Shown piece by piece: positions 36,116 to 44,790 of a DNA stretch of 64,000 nt (the first letter of the stretch is position 1; each line of letters opens with the position of its first letter). The DNA comes from Ignavibacteriales bacterium. Lineage in GTDB: Bacteria; Bacteroidota; Ignavibacteria; Ignavibacteriales; Ignavibacteriaceae. Under the pieces are notes generated by a model that saw only the letters and a list, made by a program, of their open reading frames with translations, did not search any database and was not told the origin of the DNA. The stretch spans positions 1-64,000 of the forward strand of contig JAGUXE010000166.1 in assembly GCA_020061995.1 (NCBI GenBank), given 5' to 3'. The translations under genes and the position numbers were made by a program.

Positions 36116-39016
36116 ATGAAAATACTTATTGTGGAAGATGATCTGGGTATCACCGACCTTGTAAGTGAATCAATTTCAGAATTAGGGCATGAAACCGCAA
36201 TCGCTTTTTCCGGACGCAGTGCAATTGAACTTATTGAAAATGAGTCTCCAGAACTTATCCTTTTAGATTATTCCCTCCCCGACATGACGGGGAAAGAGTT
36301 AATAAATACTCTTAATAAAAACGGTATTAAAGTCCCTATGTTTATTGTTTCAACCGGACAGGGGGATGAAAAAATTGCCGTCGACATGATGAAACTAGGT
36401 GCCTATGATTATCTGACAAAAGATGCTGCTTTTTTTGTTCGTCTTCCCGATTTAATCTCAAGAGCTATTGATGACTTAAATACAGAAAAAAGAATTGAAA
36501 AAGCAGAAAAGGCTCTTCAAGAAAGTGAAGAAAAACATCGACTTTTATTCGAAACGATGGCACAAGGAGTTGTTTACCAGGATGCTGAAGGGAAAATATT
36601 ATTCGCAAATAAAGCCGCAGAAAGAATTCTTGGTTTATCACTTGACCAACTTCAAGGAAGAAAATCTATAAACCCTGAATGGAATACAATTCATGAAGAT
36701 GGTTCTGATTTCCCCGGCGAAACACATCCGGCTATGGTGGCTTTATCTACTGGAGAAAAAGTTCTGAATGTAGTTATGGGTGTATTCAATCCGTTGATTA
36801 AAAACTACAAATTTATTTCAATTAGTGCAGTCCCGATATTTAAAAATGGAGAGGACAAACCATATCAAGTATATGCAACTTTTGAAGATATTACTGAGCG
36901 TAAAAAAGCTGAAGATTCTCTGCGTCAAAGTGAAAAACGTGCCCGACTTCAAAGAACGGCAATTGCACAATTAGTTTTCGATAAAGATTTGGCTGAAGAT
37001 GAAGTTAGTGCTGCATTGGATAACATAACCAATATTTTGGCTCATACAATTGACGTACAAAGAGCAAGTGTTTGGATTCTTTCTGAAGATAACTCTCAAC
37101 TTAAATGTCTTTCCCTTTATGAATCCAATAAAAATATTCATAGCTCAGGGATGGTTTTAGAAAGCAAAAAAATCCCAAAGTATTTTGAGGCTCTATTAAA
37201 AGAAAGTAGAATTTATGCCGAAGATACCATGACAGACCCAACTACTGCTGAATTGAGAGAGGGCTATTTAGATATCCTTTCAATTTCATCAATGCTAGAT
37301 GCCGGAATAATACAAGAAGGAAAACTTACAGGTGTTGTGTGTATAGAGCATGTTGGGAATGCAAGGAAATGGTATAGTGACGAAGAAGCGTTTGTTTCTA
37401 CAGTTGCATCAATAGCTGCGCAACTTTTTTCCTTGGTTAAGAGGAAAAAAATTAAAGATTCACTACGCCAAAGCGAAAAAAGTTATCGCGGACTTTTTAA
37501 TTCTATACAACATGCTATTTATCTGCAAGATGAAAACGGTGTTTTTCTTGACGTTAATGATGGAGCTCTTAAAATGTATGGTTATTCCCGGGAGGAAATG
37601 ATCGGTAAGACTCCGGAATTTGTTGCTGAGCCATATAAAAATAATTTTGAAGAAGTAATTATGAAGGTTCAAAAAGCTTTTGAAGGCGAGCCACAGGAAT
37701 TTGAGTTTTGGGGAAAAAGGAAAAATGGGGAGGTTTTTCCAAAACATGTAAGTGTTTACAAAGGTATTTACCACGATAAAGACGTTGTAATTGCCATTGC
37801 AGAAGATATTACGCAAAGGAAGCAATCGGAAGAAGCTCTTAAGGCAAGTGAAGAAAGATTCAGAAATCTTTTCAACACAATGCCCAACGGGTTTTATCGT
37901 TCAACTCCTGAAGGGAATTTTGCTGATGCAAATCCGTCATTTATAAAAATGCTGGGATATGATAATCTTGAAGACCTCAAAAAAATTAATATTCCGAATG
38001 ATCTATATGTTCAAACAGAGGAAAGAGATGATGTAATTGCCAAGAATCCGGAATTTGTCAATACGATAGAAAGTTACCGATTGAGAACCAAAGATGGAAG
38101 AATTATTTGGCTGGAGGATTACGCCCGTTATATCAGAGATGAAAACGATAATATTATTTTTCACGAAGGAATTTGTCGCGATATTACCGAGAGAAAAAAT
38201 AATGAAATTGAAATTAAACGTTATACAGAAGAATTGGAAACCTTAAACGAGGAACTTCATTTTTCTAAATCAATCATAGAAGAAAATCTAAATGCAAGAA
38301 ACCTTTTAGTAGATGAATTGGAAAAAATAAATGCCGAAAAAGACAAATTCTTTTCCATTATTGCTCACGATTTGAAAAGCCCATTCCATGCATTTCTAGG
38401 TTTAACCGGAATGATGGCTGAAAATATTTCAGACTTTTCAATTGATGAATTGGCGTCTTTGAGTAAAGAGATGAATTCAAAGGCGAATAATCTCTTTAAA
38501 TTACTTAAGAATCTGTTAGAATGGGCAAGAATGCAGCGTGGTTTAATGGTGTTTAATCCTGTGGAAATTGATTTTTCAAAACTTCTATCTGAAATTATTC
38601 ATTCCCTTTCTATCAATACTCATCAGAAAGAAATTTCTTTAGTAAATAATATTAATACTAAAATACTTTTAACCGCTGATGAAAATATGTTGAACTCCAT
38701 TTTCCAAAACTTGGTAAATAATGCTGTTAAGTTTACCAAACGTGGGGGAAAAATAGTTATTTCATCTTCATTTAATAATCTGAATAATTCAATTGTAATT
38801 TCGATTAAAGATTCGGGTATTGGTATGACAAATGAGTTACTAAACAAACTATTTAAAATTGAAGAAAAAGTCGGTCATGAAGGGACTGAGGGGGAAGAAA
38901 GTACCGGATTGGGATTGCTTCTTTGTAAAGAGTTTGTACAAAAACACAACGGAAAAATTTGGGCTGAAAGCGAACCTGAAAAGGGAAGTACGTTTTTTGT
39001 GGAGTTACCACTATAG
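36116..39016 (+). CDS. Hybrid sensor kinase: receiver-PAS-GAF-PAS-PAS-histidine kinase
   Basis: The 966-residue protein starts at the ATG at 36116 (GGGG eight bases upstream). Order: receiver (1-120; Asp in LILLDYSLPDMTGKEL), PAS (about 140-260), GAF (about 280-440; VQRASVWILSEDNSQ), PAS (455-570), PAS (580-695), coiled coil, HisKA (phospho-His in FFSIIAHDLKSPFHAFLGL) and HATPase (NLVNNAVKFTKRGG, DSGIGM, ESTGLGLLLCKEF). It lacks membrane segments. A receiver placed at the N-terminus suggests it is phosphorylated by another kinase, possibly the upstream PAS kinase, and itself controls a downstream partner not in this window. Confidence 0.93.
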   Translation: MKILIVEDDLGITDLVSESISELGHETAIAFSGRSAIELIENESPELILLDYSLPDMTGKELINTLNKNGIKVPMFIVSTGQGDEKIAVDMMKLGAYDYLTKDAAFFVRLPDLISRAIDDLNTEKRIEKAEKALQESEEKHRLLFETMAQGVVYQDAEGKILFANKAAERILGLSLDQLQGRKSINPEWNTIHEDGSDFPGETHPAMVALSTGEKVLNVVMGVFNPLIKNYKFISISAVPIFKNGEDKPYQVYATFEDITERKKAEDSLRQSEKRARLQRTAIAQLVFDKDLAEDEVSAALDNITNILAHTIDVQRASVWILSEDNSQLKCLSLYESNKNIHSSGMVLESKKIPKYFEALLKESRIYAEDTMTDPTTAELREGYLDILSISSMLDAGIIQEGKLTGVVCIEHVGNARKWYSDEEAFVSTVASIAAQLFSLVKRKKIKDSLRQSEKSYRGLFNSIQHAIYLQDENGVFLDVNDGALKMYGYSREEMIGKTPEFVAEPYKNNFEEVIMKVQKAFEGEPQEFEFWGKRKNGEVFPKHVSVYKGIYHDKDVVIAIAEDITQRKQSEEALKASEERFRNLFNTMPNGFYRSTPEGNFADANPSFIKMLGYDNLEDLKKINIPNDLYVQTEERDDVIAKNPEFVNTIESYRLRTKDGRIIWLEDYARYIRDENDNIIFHEGICRDITERKNNEIEIKRYTEELETLNEELHFSKSIIEENLNARNLLVDELEKINAEKDKFFSIIAHDLKSPFHAFLGLTGMMAENISDFSIDELASLSKEMNSKANNLFKLLKNLLEWARMQRGLMVFNPVEIDFSKLLSEIIHSLSINTHQKEISLVNNINTKILLTADENMLNSIFQNLVNNAVKFTKRGGKIVISSSFNNLNNSIVISIKDSGIGMTNELLNKLFKIEEKVGHEGTEGEESTGLGLLLCKEFVQKHNGKIWAESEPEKGSTFFVELPL

Positions 39017-39101
39017 CTAATGATTAAAAGGCTCCCGAGCTTATAAAATAAATTTTAATTACAATAATCTGAAAATATTTTTTACCAATGAGTTATAGAT
39101 A

Positions 39102-41474
39102 ATGAGATTCGCATCTACTTTTTTAATACTAATAATTTCATGTTTTAACTTCGGGCAATCGCTGCATGAAATTATACATCCGATTCGATTACAAAGCGGA
39201 TTCACGAAAGAAATCCCGATTAGTGATATTTTTTATGCACCGAATTATGATCTTAATTTCCCATCGAATTTGCAAGTTGAAATAGATTATGACAAAGAAA
39301 ACAGAATTCTTCGATTAACCCCCAATAAATCTTCCGAGGGGTTGTTATTACTCCCGTTTTCTTTGAACAACTTTGTTTATCAAATACCGGTTTATGTTGA
39401 AAAAAAAATTAGTCAGTTATTTAAATATCACCCTGATAAAGAAGTTAAAAATGTAAATTTATTTGGTTCGTTCAATCATTGGAATCGTGAAAACCTTCCT
39501 CTTAAAAAAGTAAATGGTATTTATGAAATTGAATTATTACTCGAACCTGGGAGGTATGAGTACAAGTTCTTTGTGGATGGTGAAGATGTGCTAGATAGTT
39601 CAAATCCCGTTCAACTTCCGAATGGTTTAGGAGGATATAACTCAATATTAACTTTAACCCCCGAGAAGAAATCCGAATATTTTTTACATATCATTAGTAA
39701 AACCGATAGTGAATCAGGCGATATATCTTTCAATTTTGAATTAGAATCTAATCCAAACATTAACACTCTAAGTAGAAACCATATCATTGCATTAGTAGAC
39801 AATTCGATAGTAGATAAGAGTTCTATTCGTACCGACAAAAATAAGATTCAAATAAGTTTTGAGTCTTCACAACTTCATGGAAAAAAAACAATTCGTGTTG
39901 CATACTCCGATAATAATGGAACATCTAACATGCAGACCATTCATTTATTTAACGGGATACCTGCGGGGAATGATAAAACTTTTTCAACATGGAACGACGC
40001 AATAATATATTCACTTATGATAGATAGATTTTATGATGGGGATCCGAATAACACTATTCCGGTAAATCACCCTGAAATATTAAATCCGGCCAACTATCAA
40101 GGGGGCGACTTACTTGGACTACTAAAAAAAATGGAGGAAGGTTATTTCGATTCACTTGGGATTAATGCCATGTGGATTTCCCCTGTGAATGATAATACTA
40201 ATGAAGCGTTTCAAGAATATCCTCCACCTCATCGTTACTATTCGGGCTATCATGGTTATTGGCCAATCCACCATGAGCGTGTCGAGGAAAAATTCGGAAC
40301 AATGGAGTTATTAAAGGAATTTATCTCAAAAGCACACAAGCGCGGAATAAAAGTATTGCTCGACTTTGTTGCGAATCATGTTCATATCGAACATCCGTTT
40401 TGGAAAGATCATCGCGATTGGTTTGGCGTATTGGAATTACCTGACGGTAAGAAAAATTTGCGGCTATGGGATGAACAGAGATTAACTACATGGTTTGAAC
40501 CATACATGCCCTCCTTTGATTATGTTGCTTCTAAAGAAGCTTTAGAAGTAATGACCGACAATGCTGTTTGGTGGCTAAAAGAAACAAATGCAGATGGATT
40601 TCGTCACGACGCAGTAAAACATGTTCCAAATGAATTTTGGCGTTTGCTGACAGAAAAAATTAAAAAGAATATTGAAGTCCCCGAAAAAAAAGTTGTATAT
40701 CAAATTGGTGAAACTTTCGGTAGCTATGAACTTGTAAGTTCGTATGTGAATAACGGTCAATTAAGTGCACAGTTTAATTTTAATATTTACGATACAGCAA
40801 TTCCTGTATTTACTAAAGAAGGCTCATCTTTTGCCACTCTCGATGAACAAATGTCGAGAACTTTTGGTGTTTACGGAGAAAACCACCTTATGGGTAATGT
40901 TGTTGATAGCCATGATAAAGTAAGGTTTATTGCATATGCTGATGGTGATATTGAAGGTGATCCGGGTGAATTGGCTTGGACAAATCCCCCAATTGTAGAT
41001 AATAAATCGAGTTATGAAAAATTGAGATTACATCTTGCATTCGTTTTATCAACTCCGGGGATTCCGGTTGTTTATTACGGTGATGAAATTGGAATGACAG
41101 GTGCATCAGACCCGGATAATCGCAGAATGATGCGTTTCAACGATGAGCTGAGTGTATGGGAAACCGAAACATTAGAACATGTTAAAAAGATTATTAATGC
41201 GAGAAAGAATATCTCCTCATTGCGACATGGTGATTTTAAAACTTTACAAGCTGATGAAAACTTATATATATACATACGTTCAGATCTGAACGATAGGATT
41301 CTTGTAGCACTTAATAAATCAGAGGTTCCGCAAACTGTAAAAATTAAAGTGCCATCTTTTTATTCAATCAAGAATGTTGAAGAAGTTTTTTCGGGAGAAA
41401 AAGTTGAAATTAAGAATAATGAGTTGAATGTGACAATTCCGCCAATAGGGTACTCATTTTTTTTATTGAAGTAG
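39102..41474 (+). CDS. Secreted GH13 alpha-amylase family enzyme with CBM48-like domain
   Basis: The 790-residue protein has a signal peptide (LILIISCFNFGQ), an N-terminal beta domain and an E-set/CBM48-like glycogen-binding domain (KNVNLFGSFNHWNRENLPLK). The GH13 barrel follows: region I LLDFVANHVH, region II GFRHDAVKHVP (nucleophile Asp about 500), region III QIGETFGS (acid Glu about 537), region IV NVVDSHDKVRF (Asp about 604). All catalytic residues are present. It should hydrolyse alpha-1,4-glucans outside the cytoplasm; pullulanase or cyclomaltodextrinase specificity cannot be separated by eye. It is monocistronic. A second GH13 lies at 48.5 kb. Confidence 0.93.
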   Translation: MRFASTFLILIISCFNFGQSLHEIIHPIRLQSGFTKEIPISDIFYAPNYDLNFPSNLQVEIDYDKENRILRLTPNKSSEGLLLLPFSLNNFVYQIPVYVEKKISQLFKYHPDKEVKNVNLFGSFNHWNRENLPLKKVNGIYEIELLLEPGRYEYKFFVDGEDVLDSSNPVQLPNGLGGYNSILTLTPEKKSEYFLHIISKTDSESGDISFNFELESNPNINTLSRNHIIALVDNSIVDKSSIRTDKNKIQISFESSQLHGKKTIRVAYSDNNGTSNMQTIHLFNGIPAGNDKTFSTWNDAIIYSLMIDRFYDGDPNNTIPVNHPEILNPANYQGGDLLGLLKKMEEGYFDSLGINAMWISPVNDNTNEAFQEYPPPHRYYSGYHGYWPIHHERVEEKFGTMELLKEFISKAHKRGIKVLLDFVANHVHIEHPFWKDHRDWFGVLELPDGKKNLRLWDEQRLTTWFEPYMPSFDYVASKEALEVMTDNAVWWLKETNADGFRHDAVKHVPNEFWRLLTEKIKKNIEVPEKKVVYQIGETFGSYELVSSYVNNGQLSAQFNFNIYDTAIPVFTKEGSSFATLDEQMSRTFGVYGENHLMGNVVDSHDKVRFIAYADGDIEGDPGELAWTNPPIVDNKSSYEKLRLHLAFVLSTPGIPVVYYGDEIGMTGASDPDNRRMMRFNDELSVWETETLEHVKKIINARKNISSLRHGDFKTLQADENLYIYIRSDLNDRILVALNKSEVPQTVKIKVPSFYSIKNVEEVFSGEKVEIKNNELNVTIPPIGYSFFLLK

Positions 41475-41646
41475 AGTAGTTTATGCTGATGTATTTATTG
41501 GTATCGGGTTACTTATTAAATATGATGTCAAATCACTTCAACATGGCATAAGAAGAGTTATTAATACTCATTAACTATCTCTCTGTCAACGTGAGAAAAC
41601 TAACCACAGAGTTCCACGGAGTAAAAAAAAAGAGTTTCGTTGAGAC

Positions 41647-43089
41647 TTAAATGCCTATAAATATTTCTTGAGTTCTCTTTGAGCGTGGGAAACGGCTTTT
41701 TATTCCGTCATTAGAGAATGAAGCAGTTCCAAGTAGTGAGTCATCATAAAAAACCACACCTTGTCCTCGAAAAGGAGGATCAATTTTTATGGTTCCCCCT
41801 TCCAGATATTTTTTCAGTTCATCTTTGGATGTAATTGTATAAATATTTTTGTTTATTTGTTTCTGAAAGATATGTGCAGCTTGCGTATGCAAAACAATTG
41901 AGTTATGCTTGTCAATAGTACCGAATCTTGTTCCGAGTCGTTCATAATAATCAAACTCCTCATCTTCCCAATTTTTTGAGAGAAAGAAAATGTCATTTCC
42001 CTTTTTCAGATAAACATATTTATCAAATTCATCTTTATTTATACCGAATGTCGATTCTAACTCAATAAAATAAGGGTGTAAAATTTTTCTTTTAACAAAT
42101 GGAATTTCCCTGAAGGGCTTTCCAACGAATGAATTTGTTTCCAAAGTATCTATTTTTGTCAGTTTTACGATAAAAAACCCTTCTGAATTTATTTCCCATG
42201 GGATAATTCTTCGTGCGAAAGATAGACTCTCATCAAAACTCTTTTCGCCAAAATTTATTTTACCGTTGATTGATTTGATCGGAAGCTCAATCGGCATAAT
42301 TTTAATGGGATATTTTTTTATGAGTTTGTCAATAACCATTTCATTTTCTTCGACTGTCATCGTACAAGTTGAATAAACAAGCTCACCACCTACTTTTAGC
42401 ATCTTAATTGCAGAGAGAAGTAATTTATATTGAATCTCAGATAGACTGTCTACTTTTTGCTGTGACCACCAGCTACTTACTTCTCCTTTTTTCTGCATAA
42501 TTCCTAAACCGCTGCAGGGGGCATCAACTAAAATTTTATCAAAATAATTATCGAAAGATTTGCTTAACAACTCACCTTTTGAATGGATTACGCCAGAGTT
42601 TAAAACATTCATTCTATCAAGATTAAAAACCAAAGTTTTCAGCCTATCAAGTTGAACTTCGTTTACAATTAGTTTTCCGGAGTTTTGCATTAGTTCTGCA
42701 AGCTGGGTTGATTTAGAACCCGGTGCAGAGCATAAATCAAGAACAGTTTCACCAAATTTGGGAGAAAGAACAATAGCCGGAAGCATTGATGATAAACTTT
42801 GTATATAAAACTTGCCGAGTATATGTTCAATAGTTTTACCAAGTAATCTTTGAGGATCATCAACGATAAAGCCATTGGGAATATTTTCTATTTCGGTTAA
42901 AGTGATTTCATAGTTGTTTTTAAGTTGGCTTGTGAGGGTTTCGATATCTGCTTTTAGGGGATTAACGCGTAAGTAGGTTAACGGGTCGTGACCGATATAT
43001 TCTACATATTTCGCCGCATCTATTGCACCGAACAAAAGCAAAAGATAGTCGTTTATTTTTTGACTTACTTCAATATGATTATTTTTCAA
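41647..43089 (-). CDS. RsmB/NOP family RNA cytosine-C5 methyltransferase (RsmF-like)
   Basis: The 480-residue enzyme has an N-terminal RNA-binding part (DPLTYLRVNPLKAD) and a SAM-dependent domain with motif I (VLDLCSAPGSKSTQLAELM). The two catalytic cysteines lie in LVDAPCSGLGIM and YSTCTMTVEENE, and a C-terminal RsmF-type tail contains PFRGQGVVFYDDSLLG. The length matches RsmF/YebU (about 480), which makes m5C in 16S rRNA, rather than RsmB (about 430). It overlaps the preceding small gene by four bases and is the last gene of the bshA group. The exact target base cannot be read from sequence. Confidence 0.9.
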   Translation of the reverse strand: MKNNHIEVSQKINDYLLLLFGAIDAAKYVEYIGHDPLTYLRVNPLKADIETLTSQLKNNYEITLTEIENIPNGFIVDDPQRLLGKTIEHILGKFYIQSLSSMLPAIVLSPKFGETVLDLCSAPGSKSTQLAELMQNSGKLIVNEVQLDRLKTLVFNLDRMNVLNSGVIHSKGELLSKSFDNYFDKILVDAPCSGLGIMQKKGEVSSWWSQQKVDSLSEIQYKLLLSAIKMLKVGGELVYSTCTMTVEENEMVIDKLIKKYPIKIMPIELPIKSINGKINFGEKSFDESLSFARRIIPWEINSEGFFIVKLTKIDTLETNSFVGKPFREIPFVKRKILHPYFIELESTFGINKDEFDKYVYLKKGNDIFFLSKNWEDEEFDYYERLGTRFGTIDKHNSIVLHTQAAHIFQKQINKNIYTITSKDELKKYLEGGTIKIDPPFRGQGVVFYDDSLLGTASFSNDGIKSRFPRSKRTQEIFIGI

Positions 43090-43511
43090 TATCTAACAAG
43101 ATTTAGAATTCTGAAAATATCGTTGCTTACCATATGAAGATTTTTACCTTCCGGAAAATGCTTTTTATACAACATAGAGATTTCTTTTATTATAGAATCA
43201 AGATATTTACTGTATGCAGCTAAAGAGTTTTTAAGATCATCATTGTTTATAGGAAGATGCACTTTTTCTGGCTTGGTGCGGCTTGAATAGACAATAAATT
43301 TTGCTTCATCATACGAAGTGGAGTGAAATACAAGAGTTCCATCGGCAGTTAAAATTTCATATTTTCCAAAAAACTCTTCTCCCAAAAGCAGATTTTTAGG
43401 GGGCAGAGAAATCACTTTTGATTCATAACCGGAAATAAATTCGTCTGGAAATGTTTTTAACTCTTTTGCAAGCGCATTAACTTGTTGATGTACAAATTCC
43501 TTTTCTTTCAT
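43086..43511 (-). CDS. Conserved-looking hypothetical protein, 141 residues
   Basis: A soluble, mixed alpha/beta protein that I do not recognise. The N-terminal part has an amphipathic helix (EFVHQQVNALAKELKTFPD) and a beta-rich middle (LLLGEEFFGKYEILTADGTL). The C-terminal half is helical and charged (SKYLDSIIKEISMLYKKHFPE). There are no cysteines, membrane segments or catalytic motifs. It starts 4 bp after bshA and overlaps the RNA methyltransferase start by four bases, so it is translated as part of that operon. A role in bacillithiol metabolism or rRNA modification is possible but not shown. Confidence 0.6.
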   Translation of the reverse strand: MKEKEFVHQQVNALAKELKTFPDEFISGYESKVISLPPKNLLLGEEFFGKYEILTADGTLVFHSTSYDEAKFIVYSSRTKPEKVHLPINNDDLKNSLAAYSKYLDSIIKEISMLYKKHFPEGKNLHMVSNDIFRILNLVRY

Positions 43512-43515
43512 ATTA

Positions 43516-44640
43516 TCAACTTCTTAAAACCGCCTCATAAAATTTTTCATAATGTGGAACTACAATTTGTTTATCAAATTTTTCAACGGCGCGCTTCCTC
43601 GCATTTTCAGAAAAGAGTTTATATTTTCTCGGGTTAGTTAATAGATCTAGAGTATATTTAGCCATTCTGTCAACATCACCTATTTCAGCGATGAAACCGT
43701 TTTCATTATGGACAACTAATTCCGGTAACCCGCCAACGCTTGAACTTATAACCGGCAATCCACAAGACATTGCTTCTAACGCTGCCAAACCAAAACTTTC
43801 CGATTGAGATGGAATTAGAAAAATATCCGCACTATTTAAAATGTCAACTAATGCTTCCTGCTTGCCAAGGAATAATACTTTATCGCATAAATTAAGTTCA
43901 CGACATAATCTTTCACATTCTGAACGGTCGGGACCGTCGCCGACAAGTAAAAGTTTACACGGAATTTCTTTACTCACTTGATTGAGTATATGAATAGTAT
44001 CAACAACACGTTTAACCACTCGAAAATTTGAAGTATGAATTAATATCTTTTCACCATTAGGTGCAAATTTCTTTTTGAGTTGAGAACTTTCGTCCGGTTT
44101 AAATAATTCGGTATCAACGAAATTCGGAATTACAGAAATATCTTCTTCAATATGATAATTGGTTAAAGTTTTTTCTTTAAGAAAACGTGAAACTGCAGTC
44201 ACACCGTCACTCTTTTCAATACTGAATTTAACAAGATGGACAAATGATGGCTCGAGCCCGACAAGTGTAATATCCGTTCCGTGTAAAGTAGTTATGAGTT
44301 TAACATCTCTTTTTGGCTTTAAGATTTCTTTGGCAAGATAACCGCTTATTGCATGTGGAATTGCATAATGAACATGTAACAAGTCGAGGTTTTCATAATT
44401 TGCAACTTCCACCATCTTACTTGCCAGAGCAAGGCTATATAGTGGGAATTCAAACAGGGGGTAATTGCTCATTTCAACTTCATGAAAGAATATATTATCA
44501 ATAAAATGATTTAACCGAAAAGGGAGTGCATAACTTATGAAGTGAACCTCATGACCGTTTAATGCAAGTTCTTTTCCGAGTTCGGTTGCAATAACACCGC
44601 TGCCGCCGTAAGTAGGGTAACAAGTAATTCCTATTTTCAT
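43516..44640 (-). CDS. bshA: N-acetyl-alpha-D-glucosaminyl L-malate synthase BshA
   Basis: This 374-residue GT4 glycosyltransferase matches BshA, the first enzyme of bacillithiol synthesis, which joins GlcNAc from UDP-GlcNAc to L-malate. Diagnostic features are the N-terminal IGITCYPTYGGSGVIATELG, the HVHYAIPHAISGYLA stretch, LHGTDITLVG, the conserved HTSNFRVVKRVVD and the donor-binding EXFGLAALEAMSCGLPVI (SESFGLAALEAMSCG). The N-terminal TYGGSG motif distinguishes it from generic GT4 enzymes. It is first in a three-gene minus-strand operon with a hypothetical gene and the RNA methyltransferase. No bshB or bshC occurs in the window. Confidence 0.93.
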   Translation of the reverse strand: MKIGITCYPTYGGSGVIATELGKELALNGHEVHFISYALPFRLNHFIDNIFFHEVEMSNYPLFEFPLYSLALASKMVEVANYENLDLLHVHYAIPHAISGYLAKEILKPKRDVKLITTLHGTDITLVGLEPSFVHLVKFSIEKSDGVTAVSRFLKEKTLTNYHIEEDISVIPNFVDTELFKPDESSQLKKKFAPNGEKILIHTSNFRVVKRVVDTIHILNQVSKEIPCKLLLVGDGPDRSECERLCRELNLCDKVLFLGKQEALVDILNSADIFLIPSQSESFGLAALEAMSCGLPVISSSVGGLPELVVHNENGFIAEIGDVDRMAKYTLDLLTNPRKYKLFSENARKRAVEKFDKQIVVPHYEKFYEAVLRS

Positions 44641-44790
44641 CGTACCATTTCATAAAAGTTAATAAAAATCTGTCATAATTTACATCATTATTGATGATAA
44701 TTAAAAGAGTTAAAGAATGGGTTTGTTTATACCATTCTCAAACTTTCTTCTTATTTTTAAAGTTCATTAATCATCATATAAGAAAGAATC

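Noticed and set aside
41600..41640. CCACAGAG/TTCCACGGAG-like sequence before the RNA methyltransferase stop
   Set aside because: It resembles a common non-coding motif, is short and is not repeated within the window, so I assign no function.
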